Source of the DNA: Christensenella sp. UBA3770
GTDB lineage: Bacteria; Bacillota; Clostridia; Christensenellales; CAG-1252
NCBI GenBank assembly: GCA_002371075.1
Contig: DFFS01000042.1
Coordinates: 1 to 8,720, forward strand
Direction of reading: 5' to 3'
Length of the DNA stretch: 8,720 nt
Shown here: positions 1 to 6,400 of the stretch, piece after piece
Position numbering within the stretch: the stretch's first letter is position 1
Layout: the number at the start of each line of letters is the position of its first letter
Made by a program: the position numbers and the translations under genes
Notes under the pieces: model-generated
What the model saw: the letters and a program-made list of their open reading frames with translations, nothing else
What the model was told of the DNA's origin: nothing
The model's database searches: none

Positions 1-76
1 ATCACTTGCATTTAATTGTTTGCTTAATCTATTTTGTTTTGAAGTTTCGCTTGCTGTCCCCTTTTTGGGTGACAAC
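1..76 (-). other. Leader of a leftward transcript, possibly rRNA operon
   Basis: These bases lie just downstream of the strong leftward promoter and would be the first part of its transcript. No start codon with a good ribosome binding site and no coding frame is visible. Read on the minus strand, the distal part is A-rich (around 5-45) and contains CTTCAAAACAAAATAG, loosely reminiscent of the antitermination and spacer sequences around Bacillota rRNA genes. The 16S start itself is not in the window. The rRNA assignment is inference from promoter strength and base composition; a tRNA cluster, a small RNA or a protein gene with a leader are alternatives. Confidence 0.35.
55..74 (-). promoter_or_regulatory. 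Leader stem-loop downstream of strong promoter
   Basis: Bases 55-61 pair with 67-74 (TGTC with GACA, CCC with GGG, one bulged base at 70) around a five-base loop, giving a seven-pair hairpin within the first bases of the leftward transcript. No T-tract follows in the direction of transcription, so it is not a terminator. It could protect the 5' end or belong to an rRNA processing stem, which is inference. Confidence 0.35.
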
Positions 77-82
77 CTCTAT

Positions 83-111
83 ATCTTAGCAGGAAAAAAA
101 GGGGTTGTCAA
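83..111 (-). promoter_or_regulatory. Near-consensus sigma-A promoter, leftward
   Basis: On the minus strand the -35 box TTGACA (106-111) is perfect. The spacer is exactly 17 bases (89-105). The -10 box is TAAGAT (83-88), one mismatch from TATAAT, and is preceded by TGC, giving an extended -10 (TGCTAAGAT). Initiation should fall near base 76, and the transcript leaves the window at base 1. It is the best promoter in the window and no protein gene follows within 76 bases, so it probably drives an rRNA, tRNA or other highly expressed unit outside. It points away from the terminator that ends the Nudix transcript, so it starts a new unit. Confidence 0.78.
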
Positions 112-115
112 CAAG

Positions 116-162
116 TTTTTTTGAATTTTTTCGGAAATTTTCGGACTTTTTCAGCTTTTTTT
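116..162. promoter_or_regulatory. Helically phased A/T-tracts (curved DNA, UP-like)
   Basis: Five T-runs on the plus strand lie at 116-122, 126-131, 138-141, 147-151 and 156-162. Their centres (about 119, 128.5, 139.5, 149, 159) are spaced close to 10 bases, one helical turn. On the strand of the leftward promoter these are A-tracts starting five bases upstream of its -35 box. Phased A-tracts are known to bend DNA, and AT-rich UP elements at this position contact the RNA polymerase alpha subunit and raise promoter strength. Curvature and function are inferred; the tracts and spacing are seen directly. Confidence 0.65.
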
Positions 163-348
163 AATCGATGTCAAAACCGCTTGAAAACAACCACTACATC
201 TTGTGCTTTTTGGGCAAAAAAACCACAATTCCGCTCGGGCGCGCGCCTACCTAATATAATACGCGTGCGCCCATATAGCGCGCACGCGCGCGAAGTTGGT
301 CAAAGCGGCGCTCGCCCCCTTTAAAACGCGCCGGTTTGCCGTCGGGGC
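163..348. other. Intergenic region without a convincing gene
   Basis: This stretch separates the Nudix terminator from the curved promoter region. Open frames here are short, unsupported by ribosome binding sites and rich in low-complexity residues, so I call no gene. It holds a GC-rich inverted repeat (262-288) and a lone TTGACA hexamer on the minus strand (169-174) with no usable -10 box at 16-18 bases. Composition changes sharply from AT-rich (before 230) to very GC-rich (230-345). Confidence 0.6.
262..288. repeat. Perfect 9-bp GC-rich inverted repeat
   Basis: CGCGTGCGC at 262-270 is exactly complementary to GCGCACGCG at 280-288, with a nine-base loop containing ATATA. It could form a very stable hairpin on either strand. 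No T-run follows on either side (the minus side is AT-rich but mixed), so it is not a standard terminator. It may be a back-up transcription stop after the Nudix gene or a protein-binding site. Bases 267-285 resemble a motif in the lipoprotein gene leader (3252-3270). Confidence 0.5.
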
Positions 349-383
349 AAAAAAAACGGCGCCCCCCTTTTTGGGAAGCGCCG
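349..383 (-). terminator. Rho-independent terminator after the Nudix gene
   Basis: CGGCGC (357-362) pairs with GCGCCG (378-383). An internal CC/AA mismatch and three further C-G pairs (365-367 with 373-375) close a five-base loop. In the direction of transcription the stem is followed by eight T residues (plus-strand A at 349-356). It starts 12 bases after the Nudix stop codon and is the clearest terminator in the window, ending the leftward gene series. Confidence 0.85.
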
Positions 384-395
384 CAAAAGGCGTTT

Positions 396-965
396 TTACT
401 TGTTTAACGCAACGTATTTCAAAACCGCCACGATTGTCTTGCCGTCCTCGATCTCCCCCGAAAGGCACTTTTGATACAGCTCGGCGATGGGGACGTACTT
501 GATCTCCAAAAACTCATCGTCGTCGGGTTTGGCGCCGACGTAGGTGAGGTCGGTGGCAAGATAAAGCCTTATGATCTCGTTGCTGTAGCCGCAGGTGGGA
601 AAAAACCGCCCGAGCGGGCGTACGGTTGCGGCGACAAGCCCCGTTTCCTCCCTAAGCTCGCGAATGATGGCTTGATCGGGGTCCTCCCCCCTTTCCAGCT
701 TGCCCGCGGGAATCTCCCAAAGGTGCTTCCCAAGAGGATAGCGAAACTGGCGGACCATCGGCACGCAGCCGTTTTGATCCACCGCAAGCACGGCAACGCC
801 GCCGCGATGCTCCACAACCTCCCTGCCCGCGCTTTTGCCGTTGGGGAGGGTGACGGTATCCTTTTTTACATGGATGACCACGCCGGAAAAGATCTCCTCC
901 CCACCTGCGGTGGTTTCGGTGAAATCCTTGCCTGCGCCAAATTCCCTTTGCTTGTATTCGTCCAT
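396..965 (-). CDS. nudF: ADP-ribose pyrophosphatase, Nudix hydrolase
   Basis: A 189-residue cytoplasmic Nudix hydrolase that probably cleaves ADP-ribose (and perhaps other ADP-sugars) to AMP and ribose 5-phosphate. A complete Nudix box GX5EX7REUXEEXGU runs from G88 to L110 (E94, then RELREETGL at 102-110), giving the metal-binding glutamates. After it, FFPTCGYSNEIIRLYLA (121-137) matches the proline-containing segment that marks the ADP-ribose branch. The N-terminal strands (FSGVVIHVKKDTVTLPNG, then REVVEHRGGVAVLA) also fit that branch, and the length is typical. The ATG at 965 is preceded by AGGAGC at 971-976, five bases away. The gene has no promoter of its own in the short gap and sits behind a terminator hairpin, so it is probably expressed by read-through from the lipoprotein gene. 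Family assignment is firm; the exact substrate is inferred. Confidence 0.92.
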   Translation of the reverse strand: MDEYKQREFGAGKDFTETTAGGEEIFSGVVIHVKKDTVTLPNGKSAGREVVEHRGGVAVLAVDQNGCVPMVRQFRYPLGKHLWEIPAGKLERGEDPDQAIIRELREETGLVAATVRPLGRFFPTCGYSNEIIRLYLATDLTYVGAKPDDDEFLEIKYVPIAELYQKCLSGEIEDGKTIVAVLKYVALNK

Positions 966-970
966 GCTTT

Positions 971-1000
971 GCTCCTAAAAAAGCCGGCGGAAAGCCGGCT
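971..1000 (-). terminator. Terminator hairpin fused to nudF ribosome binding site
   Basis: AGCCGGC (982-988) is exactly complementary to GCCGGCT (994-1000), a seven-pair GC-rich stem with a five-base loop. Reading leftward, the T-tract (plus-strand A at 977-982) runs straight into AGGAGC (971-976), the ribosome binding site of nudF. The stem begins six bases after the lipoprotein stop codon, so a terminating ribosome could cover its first arm. This suggests partial termination that lowers nudF expression relative to the upstream gene. A TTTT run on the other side (1002-1005) would let the hairpin act in both directions. Confidence 0.75.
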
Positions 1001-1006
1001 CTTTTG

Positions 1007-3214
1007 TTATTTCTGATAGGATTCAATCAGATCCTTGTAGACCTTGTCGAAGTAGGTGATCTTGACGTTCTCGTCCATCTCCTTTTGGTAGAAGTCCTTT
1101 TTGAAACTACCGGTGAGCGCATCCTTCTTGTCCTTCTCCAAGCTCTCCACGATGCCGTACTTCAAGGTGCCCTTTGCGGGAGTGGTCTCTTCCGCCGCCT
1201 TGTAGGAGGTGTAATCGGTGATCGCGTCAACGGGAAGCGCATAGTAATCGGTGCCCGCCACCTTGTTTGCTTCGGTCACGTACACCGGATCGATCGCGTA
1301 TCCGGAAAGCATGATCACGTGGATGCCGTACGTGGTGTAGCAGTAGCCGAAGGATCCGACGCCGTTGCCGACCACGTGCCAGGTTGTTTTTTCGGCGGCG
1401 TCACCGTATGCAAGCGCGCGGGCGCAAGCGGTAAAGTTCTCCACATAGCTGCTCTCATCCATGCTGAGGCTGTAGCCGAGCTTGCCGTCCGTAAAGGCGG
1501 TGAAGGAGCCCTCGTCGTCGTTTACCGTATAGATCCACTTCTTAAACTTTTCAAGGTTGGCAGCGCGATCCTCCGCGGGAGCGTCCGCCGCAAGATCGGC
1601 AAGATCCGCGGTGACGACGTTTAAGACGTCAAGGATGTTGACGGTGCCGTCGTCGCTGAGGGTCAAACCGTGCTCCTCCGCAAACTGCGCCGTGATAAAG
1701 CGCTTGTTGGGGCACTTCACGCAGGTGCAATCCGGATCGGTGCAAGCACCGGGGGTCTCCCCTTTGTAGTTCTCGCACGCGGTGCAGGTGCAGCTCTCTT
1801 CCTCGCAGGTGGCGTCCTTGTCGTACTCCACGTTGCTGACGTAAATGCCGGTCTGATCGATCAAGCTGTTTTTGTATGCTTCAAGAGCGTCGTCGTTGGC
1901 GACCGCTTCCTTTTCCCAAGCGCTGTACTTCTCGTCAAGGTCGTCGGTGATCTTGAGGAGGAGGTTTTGCACGTAGAAGACCTTGCCGTCCTCATGCACG
2001 ATCTCCGTCTTAACGGCGGAAGTGTCGGAAACGTCGCTGTACTTCTTGTCGCCGAGGAGCAGATCGAGCTTTTGCTCGTTGAGCTTCTTGTTGTACTCCG
2101 CAAGGATCTCCGCTTCGCTGACGCCGGAAGCCTTCTTGCCGACGATCTCCTCGTAAGCGGTGACTGCCTGCGTCTTTAGCTTGGACAGATAGTAGTACTG
2201 ATAGCTGCGGTAGTTGGACTCCATCTGCTTTTCAAGCCTGCGCTTGCACTCGACGAGCGCCTTGTATTCGGCGGTGTCGGTGGTCTTTGCCTCGGCGATC
2301 TTTGCCTCAAGATCAACTTCAAACAAAGCGGGAACGACAGTCTTTTCCTCGTCCTCATCCTCGGTGGGGAGCTTGGGGCGAGAGGGCTTTGCCTTAGCGA
2401 TCTCAACCTTAAAGGTATCCGTCTTGTTTGCAAAAGTCACGGTGACCTCAACCTCGTCCTTGACTTCGTCGCTGCTGAAGCCGGTCACGGTGTATTCGCT
2501 TCTGTCAAGGGTGACGACATCGTCGCTGCCCTCGTAAACGACGCCGACCTTCAAGCCGGATTCGTTAAGGGTCTCGCCCTTCTCGTAAACGAGCTTCCAC
2601 GGCTTGGATGTGATGGTGACGCTCTTGACGTTTTCGGTGGAGTTGCCGCCCTTTGCGTTGGCAAGCTCTTTGTCGTACGTCTCACGGAAGGAGTCAAAGC
2701 TCTCCTGCATCTCTTTGTTGTAAGCGTCGATGGCGGCGATCAGGTCCTTCTTGGGAAGAACGCTTGCGATCTCCTTGATGCGGGCGGCTTCGTCATAGGA
2801 CTTGCCCGCGGTGTTGGCGGCAAGAGCCGCGTCTTTCATGCTTGCGTCGGCGATGGCGAGCTTATAAAGCTCGTCGATGCACTTAAGGGTGTACGCCTCG
2901 GTCTCAGCAAGGCTCTCGTTTGCCTGCTTGTAACTGGTGGCGATGTTGTCCAAAACCGCCTGATATTGCGTTTGGGTCATGTATCCTTGCTGATAGTAGC
3001 TGTAATACTGATAAACGAAGTTGTAGATCGTCGCGTTGAGCTCAAGCTTGTCCACCTGCGCGGTGCGATCGGCATACGTGACGGTTGCCGTAACTTGCTT
3101 AAAATCGCGTTCCTGATTCTTGACGATCATACCGCTGTCATTACAGGCGGTCGCCACGATGGCGGTGATCGCAAGCACGAAGATCATAAGGATAACGAGA
3201 AGCTTCTTTTTCAT
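1007..3214 (-). CDS. Parvulin-like foldase lipoprotein with Ig-like insert
   Basis: A 735-residue exported lipoprotein, probably a PrsA/SurA-type peptidyl-prolyl isomerase or chaperone on the outer face of the membrane. Residues 1-23 form a signal peptide (KKK, hydrophobic core) ending ATA before C24, the likely lipidated cysteine, though the lipobox lacks the usual leucine. Residues 60-190 are helical and Tyr/Gln-rich, like SurA N-terminal chaperone segments. Residues 195-272 match a bacterial Ig-like Big_3 domain (KGETLNESGLKVGVVYEGSD, then YTVTGFSSDEV). Helices resume at 300-390. A parvulin-like fold starts at VFYVQNLLLKI (412-422) and ends at TYGIHVIML (628-636), interrupted by a long insert with two CX4CXCX2C clusters (470-501). 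The ATG at 3214 has AAAGGAG ten bases upstream. It has its own promoter and follows mfd, a place where foldase genes occur in Clostridia. Lipoprotein status is firm, the Ig-like domain likely; isomerase activity is uncertain because the core is divergent. Confidence 0.75.
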   Translation of the reverse strand: MKKKLLVILMIFVLAITAIVATACNDSGMIVKNQERDFKQVTATVTYADRTAQVDKLELNATIYNFVYQYYSYYQQGYMTQTQYQAVLDNIATSYKQANESLAETEAYTLKCIDELYKLAIADASMKDAALAANTAGKSYDEAARIKEIASVLPKKDLIAAIDAYNKEMQESFDSFRETYDKELANAKGGNSTENVKSVTITSKPWKLVYEKGETLNESGLKVGVVYEGSDDVVTLDRSEYTVTGFSSDEVKDEVEVTVTFANKTDTFKVEIAKAKPSRPKLPTEDEDEEKTVVPALFEVDLEAKIAEAKTTDTAEYKALVECKRRLEKQMESNYRSYQYYYLSKLKTQAVTAYEEIVGKKASGVSEAEILAEYNKKLNEQKLDLLLGDKKYSDVSDTSAVKTEIVHEDGKVFYVQNLLLKITDDLDEKYSAWEKEAVANDDALEAYKNSLIDQTGIYVSNVEYDKDATCEEESCTCTACENYKGETPGACTDPDCTCVKCPNKRFITAQFAEEHGLTLSDDGTVNILDVLNVVTADLADLAADAPAEDRAANLEKFKKWIYTVNDDEGSFTAFTDGKLGYSLSMDESSYVENFTACARALAYGDAAEKTTWHVVGNGVGSFGYCYTTYGIHVIMLSGYAIDPVYVTEANKVAGTDYYALPVDAITDYTSYKAAEETTPAKGTLKYGIVESLEKDKKDALTGSFKKDFYQKEMDENVKITYFDKVYKDLIESYQK
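1712..1807 (-). other. Paired CX4CXCX2C cysteine clusters in the foldase
   Basis: Residues 470-480 and 491-501 of the lipoprotein carry the same spacing, C-x4-C-x-C-x2-C (CEEESCTCTAC and CTDPDCTCVKC), eleven residues each and ten apart. That is eight of the protein's thirteen cysteines in 32 residues. It looks like an internal duplication. Such spacing could bind zinc or another metal, or form a disulfide knot outside the membrane; either reading is inference. The cluster sits inside the parvulin-like region, where the family normally has no such insert. Confidence 0.7.
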
Positions 3215-3250
3215 TTACTGTTGACTCCTTTAGGTCCGTTTGAACCGCAA

Positions 3251-3270
3251 GGCGCGCCTATAACGCGCAC
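3251..3270. repeat. GCGC-TATA-GCGC palindromic motif in lipoprotein leader
   Basis: This imperfect palindrome centres on TATA between GCGCGC and CGCGC arms. It lies between the predicted transcription start (near 3290) and the ribosome binding site of the lipoprotein gene, so it would be in the 5' untranslated RNA as a small hairpin or in DNA as an operator. It shares 16 of 19 bases with 267-285 downstream of nudF (3252-3270 aligned). Function unknown. Confidence 0.35.
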
Positions 3271-3296
3271 CCTTAAATTAAATAGTGTACTTGTTT

Positions 3297-3330
3297 ATTA
3301 TACATAAACCGCGCCCATTGCGCAAGTCAA
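3297..3330 (-). promoter_or_regulatory. Promoter of the foldase lipoprotein gene
   Basis: The -10 box is a perfect TATAAT (3297-3302 on the minus strand). A -35 box TTGCGC lies 17 bases upstream (3320-3325). A better-matching TTGACT overlaps it (3325-3330) but would give a 22-base spacer. The start site should be near 3290, leaving an untranslated leader of about 75 bases before the ATG at 3214. This makes the lipoprotein gene independent of the glnS-mfd transcript. Confidence 0.65.
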
Positions 3331-3365
3331 TATTTGAATTTTTACACTTTTGGGAGAAAATAATC

Positions 3366-3385
3366 GCGTTTTTGCCCCGTAACGC
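3366..3385 (-). terminator. Weak hairpin in the mfd-lipoprotein gap
   Basis: GCGTT (3366-3370) pairs with AACGC (3381-3385) around a ten-base loop, and on the minus strand it is followed by a T-rich but broken run (GATTATTTT). It could be a secondary stop for mfd transcripts. The stem is short, so this is tentative. Confidence 0.25.
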
Positions 3386-3432
3386 ACCGAAAAAGCCTTT
3401 TGTGGAGCGCCGCAAAACGCGGTTTTTCTTGC

Positions 3433-3465
3433 AAAAAAACCTGCCTCGACAGTTAAAAACTGTCG
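3433..3465 (-). terminator. Hairpin spanning the mfd stop codon, then T-tract
   Basis: CGACAGTT (3447-3454) is perfectly complementary to AACTGTCG (3458-3465), an eight-pair stem with a three-base loop that includes part of the mfd TAA codon (3453-3455). Seven bases further in the direction of transcription lies a run of seven T residues (plus-strand A at 3433-3439). The gap between stem and T-run is longer than usual for a Rho-independent terminator, so this could be a weak terminator or a 3'-end stabilising structure. Confidence 0.45.
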
Positions 3466-6400
3466 CCGCGGAGCGCTTTGACGAATTTTATCATCGTGCG
3501 GATCTTGGCAGACACGACCCCACCCTTGACGGCATACCTTGCTTCCGTATCGTGCACGGCTGTTTCCCGCAAGTCGCCCGAAAGGAGCGCCAACGCGTTT
3601 CGCATGGCGGGACCCGTCATAAAAGCGGCGTCGGAATAGGTGACGGACGCCCCCTCTTTGTCCACCGCGATGCGTTTGATCGGAAGGGAGGTGGCAAGCC
3701 CTTTCAACAGCGCGATCTCAACAAGGGCGTGCACCTGCTTGGGCGGCATGCCAAAGCCCTCTTCCAGCTCGGAAAGAACTGCGTTCTTTGCCTTTTCGTC
3801 GGTGATGGCGGCGATCTTTTTGTAGTAGCGAATGCGGGCAAGCTCGCTGGTGATGTATTCGGAGGGCAGATACGCGTCCTCTTTGACCACAAGTTCGACG
3901 TTGCCGTTTTCGGGAAGCGACTCGCCGTTCAGCTCGGCGATCGCCTCCTTAAGCAGGGTGCAATACATCTCGTAGCCGACCTTTTCGATGTGCCCGTGCT
4001 GCTCCGCCCCAAGCACGTTGCCCGCGCCGCGGATCTCAAGGTCCATCATCGCAAGACGATAGCCGCTTCCGAGGTCGCCGTTTTCCACCAAAGCGCGCAG
4101 TCTTTTCTCGGCGTCGCCGGTAAGAAGCGTGCCCGTCGGATAGGTGAAATAGGCGTACGCCAAGCGGGCGCTTCTCCCTACGCGTCCCTTGAGTTGGTAC
4201 ATTTGCGACAAGCCCAGTTTATCCGCTTCGATGACAAACAGCGTGTTGGCGTCCGGGATGTCGATGCCGTTTTCGATGATCGTAGTGCAGATCAGAATAT
4301 CGGCGCGGCGAAGGTAAAATTTGCGGACGTTTTCCTCCAAAAGCGCGGGCGGCATCTTGCCGTGCCCCACCACGACTTCCGCCTGCGGAAACAGCTCTTT
4401 GACCGCCGCGGAAAAGGCGTCCAAACGCGCGATGTTGTTGTACAAAATAAAGACCTGCCCGCCCCGTTCAAGCTCGGCGCCCACCGCCTCCTTCAGCGCG
4501 GCGACGGAGTACTCCGCCACGACGGTGCGCACCGGTTTGCGGTTTTTGGGCGGCGTGTCGATCACGCTGATGTCGCGAATGCCCGAGAGCGCCATGTGCA
4601 GCGTGCGCGGAATGGGCGTTGCGGACATCGACAGCACGTTGATGCTGGTGCGAAGCGCTTTGATCTTTTCCTTATGCTCCACGCCGAAGCGCTGCTCTTC
4701 GTCAAGGATCAAAAGCCCCACGTCGCTGAACTCCACGTCCTTGCTCAGCAGGCGATGCGTGCCCACGACGACGCCGATCGTGCCGTTGGTGAGCCCCTTT
4801 AAGATCTCTTTGGATTCCTTTTGCGTGCAAAACCTCGTTAAACAAGCCGTCTTGACGCCAAACGGCGCAAAGCGCTCGGAAACCGTGCGATAATGCTGCT
4901 CCGCCAAGATGGTGGTGGGCGCAAGAAACGCCACCTGCTTGCCTGCAAGCACGGTGCGGAAGGCTGCGCGCAGCGCAACCTCGGTTTTGCCGTAACCGAC
5001 GTCGCCGCACAGCAAGCGATCCATGACCTTGCCCTTTTCCATATCCTGCCTGACGTCCTCAATGGCTGCCGCCTGCCCCTCCGTTTCCTCATAAGGGAAG
5101 CTGTCTTCAAAGGCGCGCATCAATTCGCCGCCCTCGGGGTAAACGTAGCCCTTGCTCTTTTCGCGCTTGGCATAGAGGTCCACGAGATCCAGCGCCATTT
5201 TGCGAATGGACTTTTTGGCTTTCTCCTTTTCCTTTTTAAAATCTTCCTTGTTGGGATTGGAAAGCTCCGGCTCCTTTTCCGAGCCGCTGTACAGCGTGAC
5301 CATATCCATCTGCGAAACGGGGAGATAGATCTTGTTTTGTCCCGCGTACTGAATGGCAAGATAGTCGCCCTCGCCGGCGTAATTTTTGATGTGAGTCAGC
5401 CCCAAACATTTGCCGATGCCAAACTCGTCGTGTACGATATAGTCCCCGATCTTAGGGGCGATCAAGGGACGCGTAGGGACTCGAAGCGCGGAGGTAGGCG
5501 ATAGTATGTCGCCGCTGCCCACAAAGGTCACGCGTTCGCTTTTGCTGACGAATCCGTGCCGCAGTTTCTCCGAAACGTACGTGACGAGGTCCGCTTTGTC
5601 TCCGAGCATACGGCGCAAAACCTGCTCGCGCTCCTCGTCCTGCGTAAAGATCGTAACGCGCCTGTTTTCGCGAAGCTCCTCTTCCAAAAAGCCGATCAAA
5701 AGATTGGTGTTTTTGATATAGTTCGGTAGCGCCGCGGAAGAAAAGTAAAAAGCGCCGTCTCTTCCCGAGATCTTTTCGGTAAAGGAGGAAACGCCCAGTT
5801 GCGGCATTGCGGAGAGCGCGGTCATGATCTCGCGTTCGCCGACGATGGAATCGCGATGCGCGGCAAGCACCTCGCCGTCCGCGGAAAGGCGGGAGACCCT
5901 GCCGTAATGATCGACGAGAAAGCGCGAGAAGCTTTCAAAAATCTTTTTGGGCTCGTCCACAAGCACGGAAAAGTCCCTTGCGTACTCAAAAATCGTGCAC
6001 AACTTCTCCTTTACGAAGGGGATCAGATAGGAAAGCCCATTGTCGGAGGGGTTTGCGGCGGCACGGAAAGAAATGTCCGACAGGATCTCGTCCGTACGCA
6101 GTCGCGCGGCGCGATTTTGCAGCTTGCGCGCGTCCTCGATGCGCTTAAACGCCTCCCGGACGTCCCCCTCCGTTAACAGCATTTCCGCGGCGGGCGCGAT
6201 CGTGACGCTCTCCGCCCTGCCGATCACCCCAAGGAAGTCCGGCGCGTAGATCTTTATGCTTTCGATCTCGTCGTATAAAAAGTCAATTTTGATAGGATTA
6301 TCCGCATTTATCGGAAAAATCGACAGCGAGTCGCCCGCCAGTCGAAACTCCCCTTTTTTGGGGGAGATCGAGGCGCGCTCGTAGCCCGCCGTGATCAGTT

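Noticed and set aside
146..174. Second leftward promoter from the TTGACA at 169-174
   Set aside because: No acceptable -10 box occurs at 16-18 bases; the expected place is an A-tract (AAAAAG). It may be chance or an abandoned tandem promoter.
272..303. Leftward promoter TTGACC (298-303) with TATATG (272-277)
   Set aside because: The spacer would be 20 bases and the region is a GC-rich palindrome, so it is not a credible promoter.
121..324. Small plus-strand open frame in the left intergenic region
   Set aside because: Its start lies inside the phased T-tracts, it has no ribosome binding site, and its residues simply reflect the T-rich then GC-rich composition.
1004..1624. 206-residue plus-strand open frame opposite the lipoprotein gene
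   Set aside because: Shadow of the lipoprotein coding frame; biased composition (Val, Leu, His, Asp) and no initiation signal.
1712..1807. The cysteine-rich segment as a frameshift or contaminating frame
   Set aside because: The same reading frame continues on both sides with foldase-like sequence, and the two clusters have identical spacing, so it appears to be a genuine insert.
3285..4802. 505-residue open frame on the plus strand opposite mfd
   Set aside because: It is antisense to the conserved end of mfd, has no recognisable motif or ribosome binding site, and is rich in His, Arg, Phe and Val as expected from reading the complement of GC-rich codons.
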